Source: Patescibacteria group bacterium (GTDB taxonomy: Bacteria > Patescibacteriota > Minisyncoccia > Phycocordibacterales > UBA12088). From it: a DNA stretch of 8,592 nucleotides. The position numbers and the translations under genes were made by a program. Location of the stretch: NCBI GenBank assembly GCA_015491145.1, contig WFWM01000040.1:1-8592 (forward strand), read 5' to 3'. The notes beneath the pieces were generated by a model, which saw nothing but the letters and a program-made list of their open reading frames with translations, had not been told where the DNA came from and ran no database searches. Positions 1 to 7,225 of this stretch are shown in pieces (within the stretch, counting starts at the first letter, position 1; every line of letters begins with the position of its first letter).

Positions 1-1003
1 CGAGCACAATCGGGTAGCTGTAGAACCGCCACACCCCGCGGCAGGTCGGCACCCCTCCGCGGGAGAGGTGCCACGCAATCCAGAAGGCTGCTCGAACCAT
101 CCACGGCGCAACCTTCAGCCACGGTCGCCCCGTCAAGCGGGCAAAGGTGAGGGGATCCACCGCTGCTCCCGGCGCTGCAAGGTGATAGACGGCAACAGCC
201 TGCCTCGCCGACCCAGTCCCCTCTTCAAGGGCAAGTGCAAGCAGTGCCTGAGCGACATCATCTTCGTGGACATACTGGCGACGCCAACTCGCTGGCGCCG
301 GGAACACCCGGAGGAGACGCTGCAGGATGCGCGCCACCACCGAAGCTGGCTGCGGTGCTTTCCCTGCAAGCACGGTGGTGAGCGCGAAAGGCTCCTCCCG
401 TTCCCGCGCCGCAGGTCCCACGATCGTCACCGGCCGGGCAATGCGGAGCACAGGAGCGCGCCTCCTGCCCGCTTCCTGCTGCCACAGCCGCTGAAGGAGG
501 CGCTCTGCCTCCCGTTTCTGGAATCCGTAGGGATACTCCCGCTCCTGCGGCATGTCTTCCTCAGCAAAGGTGTAGGAGGGATCGTTCCATTGGAACGCTC
601 CGAATACGGCTGCGCTCGAGACGAAAACGAATCGACGGAACAAAGGAAGAGAGAGGAGAACGCGCGCGAGCGTGCGGGTGGCGCCGAGATTTTCAGCGCG
701 AACCCTCGCCTCTGCCCCGTAGGGAATGCGGATACGCCACGCGGCATGGATGCATACATCCGGCCGGACTTCCCAGACTACCTCCTCCCATTCTGATTGC
801 TGCTCAAGCCGCGCCTGCACCCACCGTACCTTCCGATGGGCACGGAACGACGGGGGGGCTGGCCGAGCATCGATTGCAAGGACCAAACCAACCCTCGGAT
901 CATCAATGGCTTGAGTGAGGATACGCCGCCCCACATACCCAGCCGCACCAGTCACGAGGAGCGTGCTGCGGCGAGGATTGGGGTTGCGTCGTTGCCGTTG
1001 CAT
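1..1003 (-). CDS. NAD-dependent sugar epimerase/dehydratase (extended SDR family), C-terminus cut by window edge
   Basis: I translated this frame by hand from an ATG at 1003. It stays open for 334 codons to the window edge. The N-terminal Rossmann fold shows the dinucleotide-binding TGAAGYVG (G19, G22, G25) and an acidic residue at the end of strand 2 (D45). CIHAAW (84-89) and VSSAAVFG (128-135) follow, then the catalytic pair YGFQK (Y159, K163). These are the marks of extended short-chain dehydrogenases acting on nucleotide sugars, such as UDP-glucose 4-epimerase relatives and dehydratases. The exact substrate cannot be read from the sequence. Family members run about 300-340 residues, so only a short tail should be missing. 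It starts 24 nt after the stop of the sugar-phosphate transferase on the same strand, so the two probably share a transcript and a polysaccharide pathway. No clear Shine-Dalgarno precedes the ATG. The protein is likely cytoplasmic. Confidence 0.85.
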   Translation of the reverse strand, partial: MQRQRRNPNPRRSTLLVTGAAGYVGRRILTQAIDDPRVGLVLAIDARPAPPSFRAHRKVRWVQARLEQQSEWEEVVWEVRPDVCIHAAWRIRIPYGAEARVRAENLGATRTLARVLLSLPLFRRFVFVSSAAVFGAFQWNDPSYTFAEEDMPQEREYPYGFQKREAERLLQRLWQQEAGRRRAPVLRIARPVTIVGPAAREREEPFALTTVLAGKAPQPASVVARILQRLLRVFPAPASWRRQYVHEDDVAQALLALALEEGTGSARQAVAVYHLAAPGAAVDPLTFARLTGRPWLKVAPWMVRAAFWIAWHLSRGGVPTCRGVWRFYSYPIVL

Positions 1004-1027
1004 ACTTTGGTGAGACGCATTACCGCT

Positions 1028-2431
1028 TCAGCGGGAAGGGAGCCATTCCCGCACAAGCCGCACCACCCGCTCGAGGATTGTGCGGATCGTGCGCAGGAGG
1101 ATAACGGTATCAACCCACCACCCGAAGTGGGCGACATAGTAGAGGTCGTAGGAGAGCCGCTCCGCGCTCTCGGCAACATTCTGCGGGCTCTGCTTCCCCT
1201 CCGGGTAGCGCTGGTGCGTCTGCGCCCAGCCGGTAATGCCCGGCGGTACGAGGTAGCGAAATGGATACAATGGCAGCTGCTCGCTCAGCCGCTGCGCCAC
1301 CCCAATCGCATCAGCGCGAGGTCCGATGAACGACATCTCACCCCGCAGCACATTGATTGCCTGAGGGAGCTCGTCGAGTGAGAGCGCCCGAAGCACCTTT
1401 CCCACCTTGGTAGGAGGATTCGGCGCTTCATCGAGGAGACGACCAACCGGATCGACCCGCTGGAGCGTCCGAAACTTCACGGCACGGAACGGCCGCATCC
1501 CCCTGCCGATACGGTCATGGATGTACCAGATGCTGCCGGGAACCCCTTCGAGGCGATGCGCAATCCATACGAATGGGAGAAGGAGGGCGAGGAGCCCAAG
1601 CGCAACGATTGCAAGTAGCACATCAATAGCGCGCTTGACGGGGAGGTACCATTGCCCCCTTCGCATAAGCAGCCGTTCAATAATCAGCTGCGGGTCCCCC
1701 TCAATCGGCACCGCATCGAAGATGTGTTCGTACAGTCCTGAGAGGGAAAGCGGCAGCACTTCCCGCTCCATCGCCCACACGAGGAGAGGGCTCAGCTGCG
1801 CTCGCACCTTCGGATCTGCGGTATCGAGCACCATCCAATCGATTCGTTTGCCTGCCAAAGAAGCGAGCGCGGTTCGCGCGTTGTTTGGATCCACTATAGC
1901 CTCGATGGTGAACGGATAGCGAAACGGGTTTGCGGCAATTTCTGCGACAAGACGTTGCACCGATCCCCCTTGCCCGACAATCACCATTCGGGAACGCTTC
2001 CATCCCCAGCCCCATCGCACGACAACGAGCCGCCATGCTGCCATCCCGAGCCCCACCAAAGCGGTATAGAGCAGCAAAATCGTTTTCGGAGCGAGCGCCG
2101 TTGGCAGGAGGAAGAAGAGCATCACCGCCACAAGGGCGTTGAGCGCCAACGCCCCCGTGAGCCGATGGAGCATTTCGCGAAGGAGTGCGGTGGTGTGCTT
2201 GTCGTACAAGCCGAAGAGCCAGAATATGCCCACCCACACCGCAGCGACCACACTGAAGGGGCCCACATGGGTAAGGAATACGTCTCCAGCAGGAGGTGCG
2301 AGGTGGCGACTCGCGAGCGCGAGCCAGAGGGATCCCCACAGCACGATCGCATCTCCTACAGTGAGCAGGAGCAGTTCCCTCGCCCGAACACCCATTGGTA
2401 ATGACACTACCACACTTCTCGGTGCCTGCAT
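1028..2431 (-). CDS. polyprenyl glycosylphosphotransferase (bacterial sugar transferase, WbaP/PglC-type catalytic domain)
   Basis: This 467-residue membrane protein would transfer a sugar phosphate from a nucleotide sugar to an undecaprenyl-type phosphate lipid, the first step of surface glycan assembly. The N-terminal half has about four hydrophobic helices (roughly 19-38, 55-75, 92-112, 117-137). A CoA-binding-like Rossmann segment follows (MVIVGQGGSVQRL near 149-161). The catalytic domain starts at VKRAIDVLLA (265) with one re-entrant or transmembrane helix (about 270-290). It contains IHDRIGRGMRPFRAVKFRTL (304-323), the catalytic dyad in SLDELPQ (D353, E354) and GEMSFIGPRA (364-373). This is the standard layout of WbaP-like enzymes. 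I chose ATG 2431 because GAAGGGG lies just upstream. ATG 2395, giving 455 residues (MGVRAREL), is also possible and has no Shine-Dalgarno. The reading frame stays open further upstream to 2899, but that part lies antisense to the glycosyltransferase gene. The epimerase follows 24 nt downstream. Confidence 0.92.
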   Translation of the reverse strand: MQAPRSVVVSLPMGVRARELLLLTVGDAIVLWGSLWLALASRHLAPPAGDVFLTHVGPFSVVAAVWVGIFWLFGLYDKHTTALLREMLHRLTGALALNALVAVMLFFLLPTALAPKTILLLYTALVGLGMAAWRLVVVRWGWGWKRSRMVIVGQGGSVQRLVAEIAANPFRYPFTIEAIVDPNNARTALASLAGKRIDWMVLDTADPKVRAQLSPLLVWAMEREVLPLSLSGLYEHIFDAVPIEGDPQLIIERLLMRRGQWYLPVKRAIDVLLAIVALGLLALLLPFVWIAHRLEGVPGSIWYIHDRIGRGMRPFRAVKFRTLQRVDPVGRLLDEAPNPPTKVGKVLRALSLDELPQAINVLRGEMSFIGPRADAIGVAQRLSEQLPLYPFRYLVPPGITGWAQTHQRYPEGKQSPQNVAESAERLSYDLYYVAHFGWWVDTVILLRTIRTILERVVRLVREWLPSR

Positions 2432-2469
2432 GCAACCCCTTCGGGTATACTGCCTATAATGCAACCCCT
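2430..2469 (+). repeat. two-copy direct repeat ATGCAACCCCT spanning the glycosyltransferase start
   Basis: ATGCAACCCCT occurs at 2430-2440 and again at 2459-2469, 29 bp apart, and similarity continues for a few bases (TCGGGT against GCGGAT). The second copy is the start of the glycosyltransferase gene. The first copy opens a nine-codon frame (MQPLRVYCL) whose TAA at 2457-2459 overlaps the real ATG as TAATG. The repeat also covers the start of the divergent transferase gene. It could be a duplicated start, an operator or chance; the repeat itself is plainly visible. Confidence 0.6.
2444..2460. promoter_or_regulatory. putative overlapping divergent promoter (-10 elements around the GTATAC palindrome)
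   Basis: The 27-bp gap between the two divergent genes holds TATACT at 2446-2451 on the plus strand. Initiation about 7 nt downstream would begin at or next to the glycosyltransferase ATG (2459), which would give a leaderless message. On the minus strand TATACC (2449-2444) shares the GTATAC palindrome (2445-2450) and lies 12 nt before ATG 2431. A second plus-strand match, TATAAT at 2455-2460, overlaps the start codon and would initiate inside the gene. No convincing -35 hexamer is present on either strand, so this is a weak call. Confidence 0.35.
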
Positions 2470-3577
2470 GCGGATCGTGATGGTCATCACGAAGGCGCGC
2501 TGGGGTGGTGCGCAGCGCCACCTCTTCGACCTCGCCACCGCCCTCTCCCAGCGGGGTCATAGCGTGGAGGTGTGGTACGGGGAAGCGGGTCCACTCTCGG
2601 ACAAGCTCCAAGCCGAACACATCCCAACCCAGCAGGTGCCATCCCTCCAGCGCGCGATACGCCTCCGCAATGATGTTGCCGCGCTCCGGGCTCTCGTCCG
2701 TCTCCTCCGCCGGACAAAACCAGATGTGGTGCACCTCCACAGCTCTAAAGCGGGATTCACCGGCGCACTCGCGGCACGTATTGCCGGGGTCCCCCGCATC
2801 CTCTTCACCGCCCACAACTGGGCATTTGCCCAGCCGGTGCACCCGATGCTCAAGGCTGCCTTTTGGTTCCTGCAGGGGGCAACCCTCTGGCTCGCCCACA
2901 CTACGATTGCCGTCTCACACGCCACCGCCCGTGCGTTCCGCTTCCCCGGCAGCCAGTCCCGGGTTGTGGTGATTCGCAACGCGCTCCCTCCCACCTTTGC
3001 CACCTCTCTCCTTCCCCGGCAACAAGCGCGCACCTTACTAGCAGAACGTATCGGCGTTGATCCTCAAGCAGGTGAGCGTTGGTTCTTCTCCCTCAGCGAG
3101 CTCCTCCCCATCAAGGGGATTGATGTAGCATTGGAAGCCTTTGCCCGCCTCCTGCGGCACCACCCACAGCTGCGGTGGCGCTACCTTGTCGCAGGAAGCG
3201 GGAGTGATGAAGAGCGCCTCAAGGCGCTCGCCCGACACCTCGGTATTGCTTCCTTCGTCCACTTTCTCGGCCATATTCCTGATGGCAGCCGACTCCTCCG
3301 AGGAGTAGATATATTCGTACTGCCTTCCCGATCAGAAGGGCTCCCCTACGCTTTTTTGGAGGCCGTTGCAAGCGGCGTCCCCTGTGTGGCTACCTCGGTG
3401 GGCGGTATCCCGGAAGTGGCTCCACCAGAAGTGTTCCTCGTCCCCCCTTCCAACCCCGAGGTGCTCGCTGCTGCACTCCAAGAGGCTGCGTCGTTGCCGA
3501 CTCGCCCCGCTCTGCAGGAAACAGACGCTACCTCCTTCACCGCAATGGTAGAGGCAACGGAGGCGCTCTACCGATAA
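2459..3577 (+). CDS. GT4-family glycosyltransferase (GT-B fold)
   Basis: The 372-residue protein has the two-domain layout of retaining GT-B glycosyltransferases of the GT4 type. The N-terminal acceptor domain begins MQPLRIVMVITKARWGGAQR, with the glycine-rich GGAQRHL (16-22) near the first strand and HLHSSKAG (93-99 region). The C-terminal nucleotide-sugar domain begins near FSLSELLPIKGIDVALEAF (210-228). It carries the EX7E motif within SRSEGLPYAFLEA (E293 and E301) and ends with GVPCVATSVGGIPEV, the usual donor-binding segment. The length is typical. There is no signal peptide or membrane helix, so it should act in the cytoplasm or at the inner membrane face. It probably adds a sugar to a lipid-linked glycan started by the divergent transferase. 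Donor and acceptor are unknown. I kept the first ATG because it covers the first beta strand; there is no Shine-Dalgarno. Confidence 0.92.
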   Translation: MQPLRIVMVITKARWGGAQRHLFDLATALSQRGHSVEVWYGEAGPLSDKLQAEHIPTQQVPSLQRAIRLRNDVAALRALVRLLRRTKPDVVHLHSSKAGFTGALAARIAGVPRILFTAHNWAFAQPVHPMLKAAFWFLQGATLWLAHTTIAVSHATARAFRFPGSQSRVVVIRNALPPTFATSLLPRQQARTLLAERIGVDPQAGERWFFSLSELLPIKGIDVALEAFARLLRHHPQLRWRYLVAGSGSDEERLKALARHLGIASFVHFLGHIPDGSRLLRGVDIFVLPSRSEGLPYAFLEAVASGVPCVATSVGGIPEVAPPEVFLVPPSNPEVLAAALQEAASLPTRPALQETDATSFTAMVEATEALYR

Positions 3578-3609
3578 CCGCTTGGGGATAACGCACTGCC
3601 TCCCTACGC

Positions 3610-3615
3610 TACAAT
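3610..3615 (+). promoter_or_regulatory. putative -10 element TACAAT upstream of small membrane protein gene
   Basis: CTACGCTACAATAGGGAG lies in the gap after the glycosyltransferase stop, and TACAAT matches the -10 consensus at five of six positions. Initiation near 3622 would leave a leader of about 64 nt before ATG 3686. The nearest -35-like TTGGGG (3582-3587) is 22 bp away, which is too far, so the -35 is not established. Confidence 0.35.
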
Positions 3616-3685
3616 AGGGAGAAGAAAAGAGTGTCCAGTGGTTCTTTCCCCCTTCTTTACTCGCGCTACCAAAAACCTCCCTCCT

Positions 3686-3955
3686 ATGGCGATTGAATTC
3701 AACGAAGGAGACACCTTCTCACCAGCACAGTTCGCCGCTTCTCCCGACCCAACGCTCGTGCGTCTTTTAAAGCGCTGGGGCATCGCGTCCTCCACGCAAC
3801 AGGCAAACCTTATCCTCATCGGGGTTGCTGTGGTGTCCTTCCTTCTCTCCGTGTTCATCTTTTGGCAGAGCATCAAGGGACCAACGGCTCCTGAAGGAGC
3901 ACCGCCCGCCATTGACCCCACGATGGAGGAAGGTTTACCTGCTGCAAGCCCGTAG
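3686..3955 (+). CDS. small single-helix membrane protein, function unknown
   Basis: The 89-residue product begins MAIEFNEGDTFSPAQF. It has a short soluble head, a charged segment LVRLLKRWGI (24-33), one clear transmembrane helix at about 41-60 (NLILIGVAVVSFLLSVFIFW), and a proline- and acid-rich tail (PTAPEGAPPAIDPTMEEG). I do not recognise a characterised family. The charge pattern suggests the head is cytoplasmic and the tail outside, but that is inference. A GTG at 3638 in the same frame would add 16 residues; I prefer ATG 3686 because the added part looks unlike a conserved N-terminus. No Shine-Dalgarno is visible before either start. The gene is preceded by a -10-like box, suggesting its own transcript. 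It converges on the SEDS gene with only 15 bp between them, and no terminator is visible in that gap. Confidence 0.6.
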   Translation: MAIEFNEGDTFSPAQFAASPDPTLVRLLKRWGIASSTQQANLILIGVAVVSFLLSVFIFWQSIKGPTAPEGAPPAIDPTMEEGLPAASP

Positions 3956-3970
3956 TACACCTTCTTCCCC

Positions 3971-5062
3971 TTACCCTCCCTTCCTGCTGGTTGCCATTGC
4001 AAGGCCGAGTGCTGTCCACTCGACGAGGGTGTGTGAGCCGCCATAGCTCATAAAGGGAAGCGCCAGCCCGGTCACCGGCAGGAGCCCGAGGTTGATGGCG
4101 ACATGGAGGGAAAACGGCACCGCAATCACCCCCGCTGCGCCAATCGCAAGCAGCCTTCCCATATTGGAAGAAGCTTCCAACGCATGGAGCACGATGCGCG
4201 CGACGAGAACCCCAAATGCGACGAGCACAACGAGCACGCCGAGAAACCCCCACTCCTCCGCAAACGCGGCAAAGAGAAAATCAGTTTCATACTCCGGGAG
4301 GAACGAGAGGCGAGATTGCGTCCCGAAACCAACCCCCTTCCCAAACATACCGCCTGATCCGATGGCAATGAGCGCCTGGCGGGTGCTGTAGCCAGCGCCG
4401 AGCACATCCGTCGTAGGAGAGAGGAACGCGAGCACTCGTTCCTTCTGGTAAGGAGACAGGACGCTGATCCAAAGTGCGCCGGCAAGGAACACACCAAAGG
4501 CGAGCACCAGTCCGAGCGTTCGCAGCGGAATGCCGGCGGCGAGCACCATCACGAGCCAAAGTATCCCCAGCACGATTGCTGAGCCGAGATCGGGCTGGAG
4601 GAGCACGAGGAGCGCGAGAATGCCCACGTACGCGCCGCTCACAACAACGTGGCGCCATTGCCCAATCGCCACATGACGGCGTGCAAGGTACTTTGCCAAG
4701 AGGAGCACCACCGTGAGCTTGGCAAGCTCGGCAGGCTGCACCACCGCAAATCCAAGGTTAATCCAGCTCTGCGCTCCCTGCAGTATCGACCCGACGACAA
4801 GTGTCAGTAGCAACAGCCCGACGGTTGTAAGGTAAAGGAGCACCACGACGCTGCGCTGCGCGAGGAAACGGAGCGGCACGAGGCTGCTGAGCACCATCGC
4901 AACCATCCCCACCCCAACCCAAAACAGCTGCCGCCAGAAGAGCGTGCTCTGCGCTTGCGAGCCAAATGGTGCGAGCACCCACAACCCGCAGAGACTCAGC
5001 AGCACTGCGGCAGCCACCAACCATCCATCGAGGTGGACCCGGCGAGCGAGCAGGTGCCCCAT
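3971..5062 (-). CDS. rodA: SEDS-family peptidoglycan polymerase, RodA/FtsW type
   Basis: This 363-residue, very hydrophobic protein has about ten membrane segments and matches SEDS (shape, elongation, division, sporulation) glycosyltransferases, which polymerise lipid II into glycan strands with a partner class B PBP. Landmarks are GAQSWINLGFAVVQPAELAKL (96-116), LLQPDLGSA (154-162), YQKERVLAFL (205-214), the large extracellular loop FLPEYETDFLFAAFAEEWGFLG (254-275), and NLGLLPVTGLALPFMSYGGS (324-343). D261 in TDF sits where RodA carries its essential aspartate. The QSW.NLGF and FLPE..TDF wording is closer to RodA than FtsW, but the two are hard to separate without a tree, and no PBP2 or mreBCD lies next to it here. 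The ATG is 6 nt after the stop of the cysteine-motif protein, so the pair is probably cotranscribed. The length is typical of the family. Confidence 0.92.
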   Translation of the reverse strand: MGHLLARRVHLDGWLVAAAVLLSLCGLWVLAPFGSQAQSTLFWRQLFWVGVGMVAMVLSSLVPLRFLAQRSVVVLLYLTTVGLLLLTLVVGSILQGAQSWINLGFAVVQPAELAKLTVVLLLAKYLARRHVAIGQWRHVVVSGAYVGILALLVLLQPDLGSAIVLGILWLVMVLAAGIPLRTLGLVLAFGVFLAGALWISVLSPYQKERVLAFLSPTTDVLGAGYSTRQALIAIGSGGMFGKGVGFGTQSRLSFLPEYETDFLFAAFAEEWGFLGVLVVLVAFGVLVARIVLHALEASSNMGRLLAIGAAGVIAVPFSLHVAINLGLLPVTGLALPFMSYGGSHTLVEWTALGLAMATSRKGG

Positions 5063-5068
5063 AGAACG

Positions 5069-5869
5069 CTACCGCTGCCCTTCCCGCACATTGGAGAGAT
5101 TGGAAAAGAGCGCAGGACGTGAGACGACTACCTCAAGACGAACCCCCTCCCCTTCCCATGGCTCCGGCCAGCGAAACACAATGCGCTTGCGCTGGCGGGG
5201 ATCGAGGCGATCCACCACCGTCTTCGACGCGGCAACGAGGCTGCCCGTTCGGTCATAGATGAGTCCTACCGCTTCAATATCGGTGAGCGGATCCGGGAAG
5301 GGGTTCTCAAGCGTCGCTTCCGCACGCGGACGACGTTGTTGATCGACAATGGTCTCCTCTCGCACTGTGGGCAGATGGTAGGCGTCGAACCATTGGAACC
5401 AGCGCGTCGGCCGGGCGTAGGTGAACACTGCTTTCGTCGGTGTCGCTGCGCCGGTCGTAATGTTCGTGTGCACCACAGCCACGATCGGCTGCGGCGGTAA
5501 GGTAAAGGTGCCTCGCTGCTTTGCGATGATCATGTTTCGCTCATCGTAGAGCGTCACCACATATGGAATGTCCCTCGCGAAGATACTCTTGTTGCTGTTT
5601 TCAAAGTAGGCGACCACATGGTAGCGCCCCTTCCCCACCTTCACGACGCGGCTCCACTGGAGCGAGTAGGGGGCGACCTCGAATGGGCAAGCGAGCGGGC
5701 AAGAGCCTCCACAGTCGACCCCCATCTCATCCTGATTTTGCTTCCCATCGAAGCAGGTCTCCGGTTGTGTGAGGTGCCAGCGTATACCAAAGAAGATAAC
5801 CGGTGCGAGCAAGACGCCTCCCACAATGAGTGCGTAGAGAATCTGGTGTCGACGGGACCACGAGAGCAT
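5069..5869 (-). CDS. membrane-anchored protein with CFDG...VDCGG cysteine motif, function unknown
   Basis: The 266-residue product starts MLSWSRRHQILYALIVGG, a basic N-terminus followed by one transmembrane helix (about 8-29) and no obvious cleavage site, so it is probably anchored with its bulk outside. Just after the helix comes TCFDGKQNQDEMGVDCGGSC (38-57), with cysteines C39, C53, C57 and C61. Such acidic, cysteine-bearing motifs occur in exported bacterial proteins and are thought to bind calcium or form disulphides; here that is inference. The remaining 200 residues look like beta-rich extracellular domains (VVAYFENSNKSIFARDIPYVVTLYD; later EATLENPFPDPLTDIEAVGLIYD, with a Leu/Asn pattern like CARDB or transport-accessory folds). 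I chose ATG 5869 because an extended -10 box lies directly before it. Starting at 5920 instead would add 17 residues that run upstream through that promoter. RodA follows 6 nt downstream, hinting at an envelope role. Confidence 0.8.
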   Translation of the reverse strand: MLSWSRRHQILYALIVGGVLLAPVIFFGIRWHLTQPETCFDGKQNQDEMGVDCGGSCPLACPFEVAPYSLQWSRVVKVGKGRYHVVAYFENSNKSIFARDIPYVVTLYDERNMIIAKQRGTFTLPPQPIVAVVHTNITTGAATPTKAVFTYARPTRWFQWFDAYHLPTVREETIVDQQRRPRAEATLENPFPDPLTDIEAVGLIYDRTGSLVAASKTVVDRLDPRQRKRIVFRWPEPWEGEGVRLEVVVSRPALFSNLSNVREGQR

Positions 5870-5876
5870 CACGCTC

Positions 5877-5885
5877 ACTATAGCA
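5877..5885 (-). promoter_or_regulatory. extended -10 promoter TGCTATAGT, likely leaderless start
   Basis: Reading the minus strand, TGCTATAGT has the extended TGn motif and a five-of-six -10 hexamer (TATAGT at 5882-5877). Exactly 7 nt (GAGCGTG) separate it from ATG 5869, so transcription should begin at or next to the start codon and the message would be leaderless. No good -35 is seen, as is common for extended -10 promoters. It would drive the cysteine-motif protein and rodA independently of the rRNA operon, whose end hairpin lies just upstream. Confidence 0.5.
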
Positions 5886-5912
5886 CAGGGACTTCCTGCG
5901 CCTTGCTCCTCC

Positions 5913-5956
5913 ACACACAACCGCCCGCTCGCTGAAGCGAGCGGGCGGTTGTGTGT
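5913..5956 (-). terminator. 20-bp perfect hairpin at the end of the rRNA operon
   Basis: The arms 5913-5932 and 5937-5956 are perfect complements, 20 bp with a high GC core (CCGCCCGCTCGC / GCGAGCGGGCGG), closing a four-base loop (TGAA on the plus strand). It sits 2 nt beyond the 5S processing stem and before the promoter of the next gene, the expected place for the operon terminator. Neither side carries a T tract, so classic intrinsic termination is not certain. It could also be a 3' end stabiliser or a processing signal. Confidence 0.7.
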
Positions 5957-5957
5957 C

Positions 5958-6088
5958 CTCTCCTGAAGGTTGGCGGCTTGCTACTCTCCCCCCTTGCGGG
6001 AGTACCATCGCAGCGACGGTGCTTAACGACCGAGTTCGGAATGGGATCGGGTGTACCCACCGCGCCAAGCCGCCAACCTTCAGGAGAG
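5958..6088 (-). other. processing stem enclosing 5S rRNA
   Basis: The segments 5958-5980 and 6066-6088 are perfect reverse complements over 23 bp. The inner part is helix I of 5S rRNA; the outer ten base pairs (CTCTCCTGAA side) extend beyond the mature molecule. Such a stem in the precursor is the normal substrate for an RNase III- or RNase M5-type maturation cut. Confidence 0.75.
5968..6078 (-). rRNA. rrf: 5S ribosomal RNA
   Basis: Read on the minus strand, the about 111-nt gene shows the 5S landmarks: helix I (GGTTGGCGGC at the 5' end, GCCGCCAACC at the 3' end), the GCGCGGTGGGTACACCC segment, the highly conserved loop C stretch CCCATTCCGAACTCGG, and the later CGATGGTACTCCCGCAAGGG and GGGAGAGTAGC. 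The ends are placed by pairing of helix I and may be off by a few bases. It lies about 90 nt after the 23S gene, the normal 16S-23S-5S order. Confidence 0.93.
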
Positions 6089-6170
6089 CACGAATGCCCT
6101 CATAAAAACTCCCAAGACGCAGCAGCACCAGCATTCGCAACGACCCACCAATGCGGCATTTGAGCCACAC
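6089..6170 (-). other. 23S-5S intergenic spacer
   Basis: This short transcribed spacer contains a 7-bp inverted repeat (CGAATGC at 6091-6097 and GCATTCG at 6131-6137) and no tRNA. On the minus strand a TTTTTATG stretch lies in its loop side. The repeat may help processing between the two rRNAs. Confidence 0.5.
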
Positions 6171-6288
6171 AGCCGACAGGCTCTCGGCGCATTAGTACAC
6201 CTCGGCTGAACGCCTCACGGCGCTTCCACCTGGTGCCTATCAACGTGGTCATCTCCCACGGGCCTCAAGTGAAACCTCATCTTGGGGC

Positions 6289-6341
<53 letters not shown>

Positions 6342-6510
6342 AGCGGTGCCACTGGCGTGACAGCTGGTACACCAGAGGTTCGTCCACTCCGGTCCTCTCG
6401 TACTAGGAGCAGCCCCCCTCAAGTTTCGACGCCCGCAGCGGATAGAGATCCAACCTGTCTCACGACGGTTTGAACCCAGCTCACGTGCCTCTTTAATTGG
6501 CGAACAGCCA

Positions 6511-6541
<31 letters not shown>

Positions 6542-7225
6542 AGACGAGCCGACATCGAGGTGCCGAACGCCGCCGTCGCTGTGGACGCTTGGGCGGCACT
6601 AGCCTGTTATCCCTAGGGTAACTTTTGTCGGGTGATCGTCGGCGGCCTCTCAAGCCCACCGGCGGCTCACTAGGCTCCGCTTTCGCGACTGCTCGGCATC
6701 TACGCCTCGCAGTAAAGCCGGCTTGTGCCCTTACACTATCGGCACGGTTTCCATCCGCGCCTAGCCGACCTTGGAGACCCCTCCGTTACGCTTTAGGAGG
6801 GTAGCGCCCCACTAAAACTGCCTGCCACGCACTGTCCCTCGAGAGTGTCGCTCTCAAGGTTAGAAGCTGCCAAGCTGATGGGTGGTATCTCACTGGCGGC
6901 TCCACCGAGCCCGGAGACCCGGCTTCATAGCCTCCCACCTATGCTGCGCACCAGCCCAACAGCCCCAATACGAAGCTGCAGTAAAGCTCCATAGGGTCTT
7001 TCTGTCCTGCTGCGGGTAACCTGCATCTTCACAGGTACTGTGTTTTCACCAAGCGACTCCCCGAGACAGTTGCCCAGTCGTTACGCCATTCGTGCGCGTC
7101 GGAATTTACCCGACAAGGAATTGCGCTACCTTAGGATCCTTCATCGCGTTATCACCCTCCACCCGCAGCGGTAGCGATCCGCGGGCTTGCGGGATCCTCT
7201 GCATCGCTGCAGAGATCGGACTCTA

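Noticed and set aside
68..796. Long plus-strand open frame (242 codons)
   Set aside because: It is antisense to the epimerase, whose minus-strand frame carries clear SDR motifs. The plus-strand product is Arg/Pro-rich with no recognisable domain, as expected of a GC-rich shadow frame.
2432..2899. Upstream extension of the sugar transferase to a 623-residue protein
   Set aside because: The extra 156 residues lie antisense to the start of the well-supported glycosyltransferase and look like random high-GC translation; the family's first membrane helix begins just after 2431.
5913..5956. Perfect inverted repeat considered as insertion-sequence ends
   Set aside because: The two arms are separated by only four bases, there is no transposase, and the position right after 5S fits an RNA hairpin.
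7131..7142. Splice site alternative at E. coli position 1923 (before CCTAAGG)
   Set aside because: That junction would end the intron in T rather than G and would leave helix 69 unpaired; the 1917 junction satisfies the group I end rules and rebuilds the stem completely.
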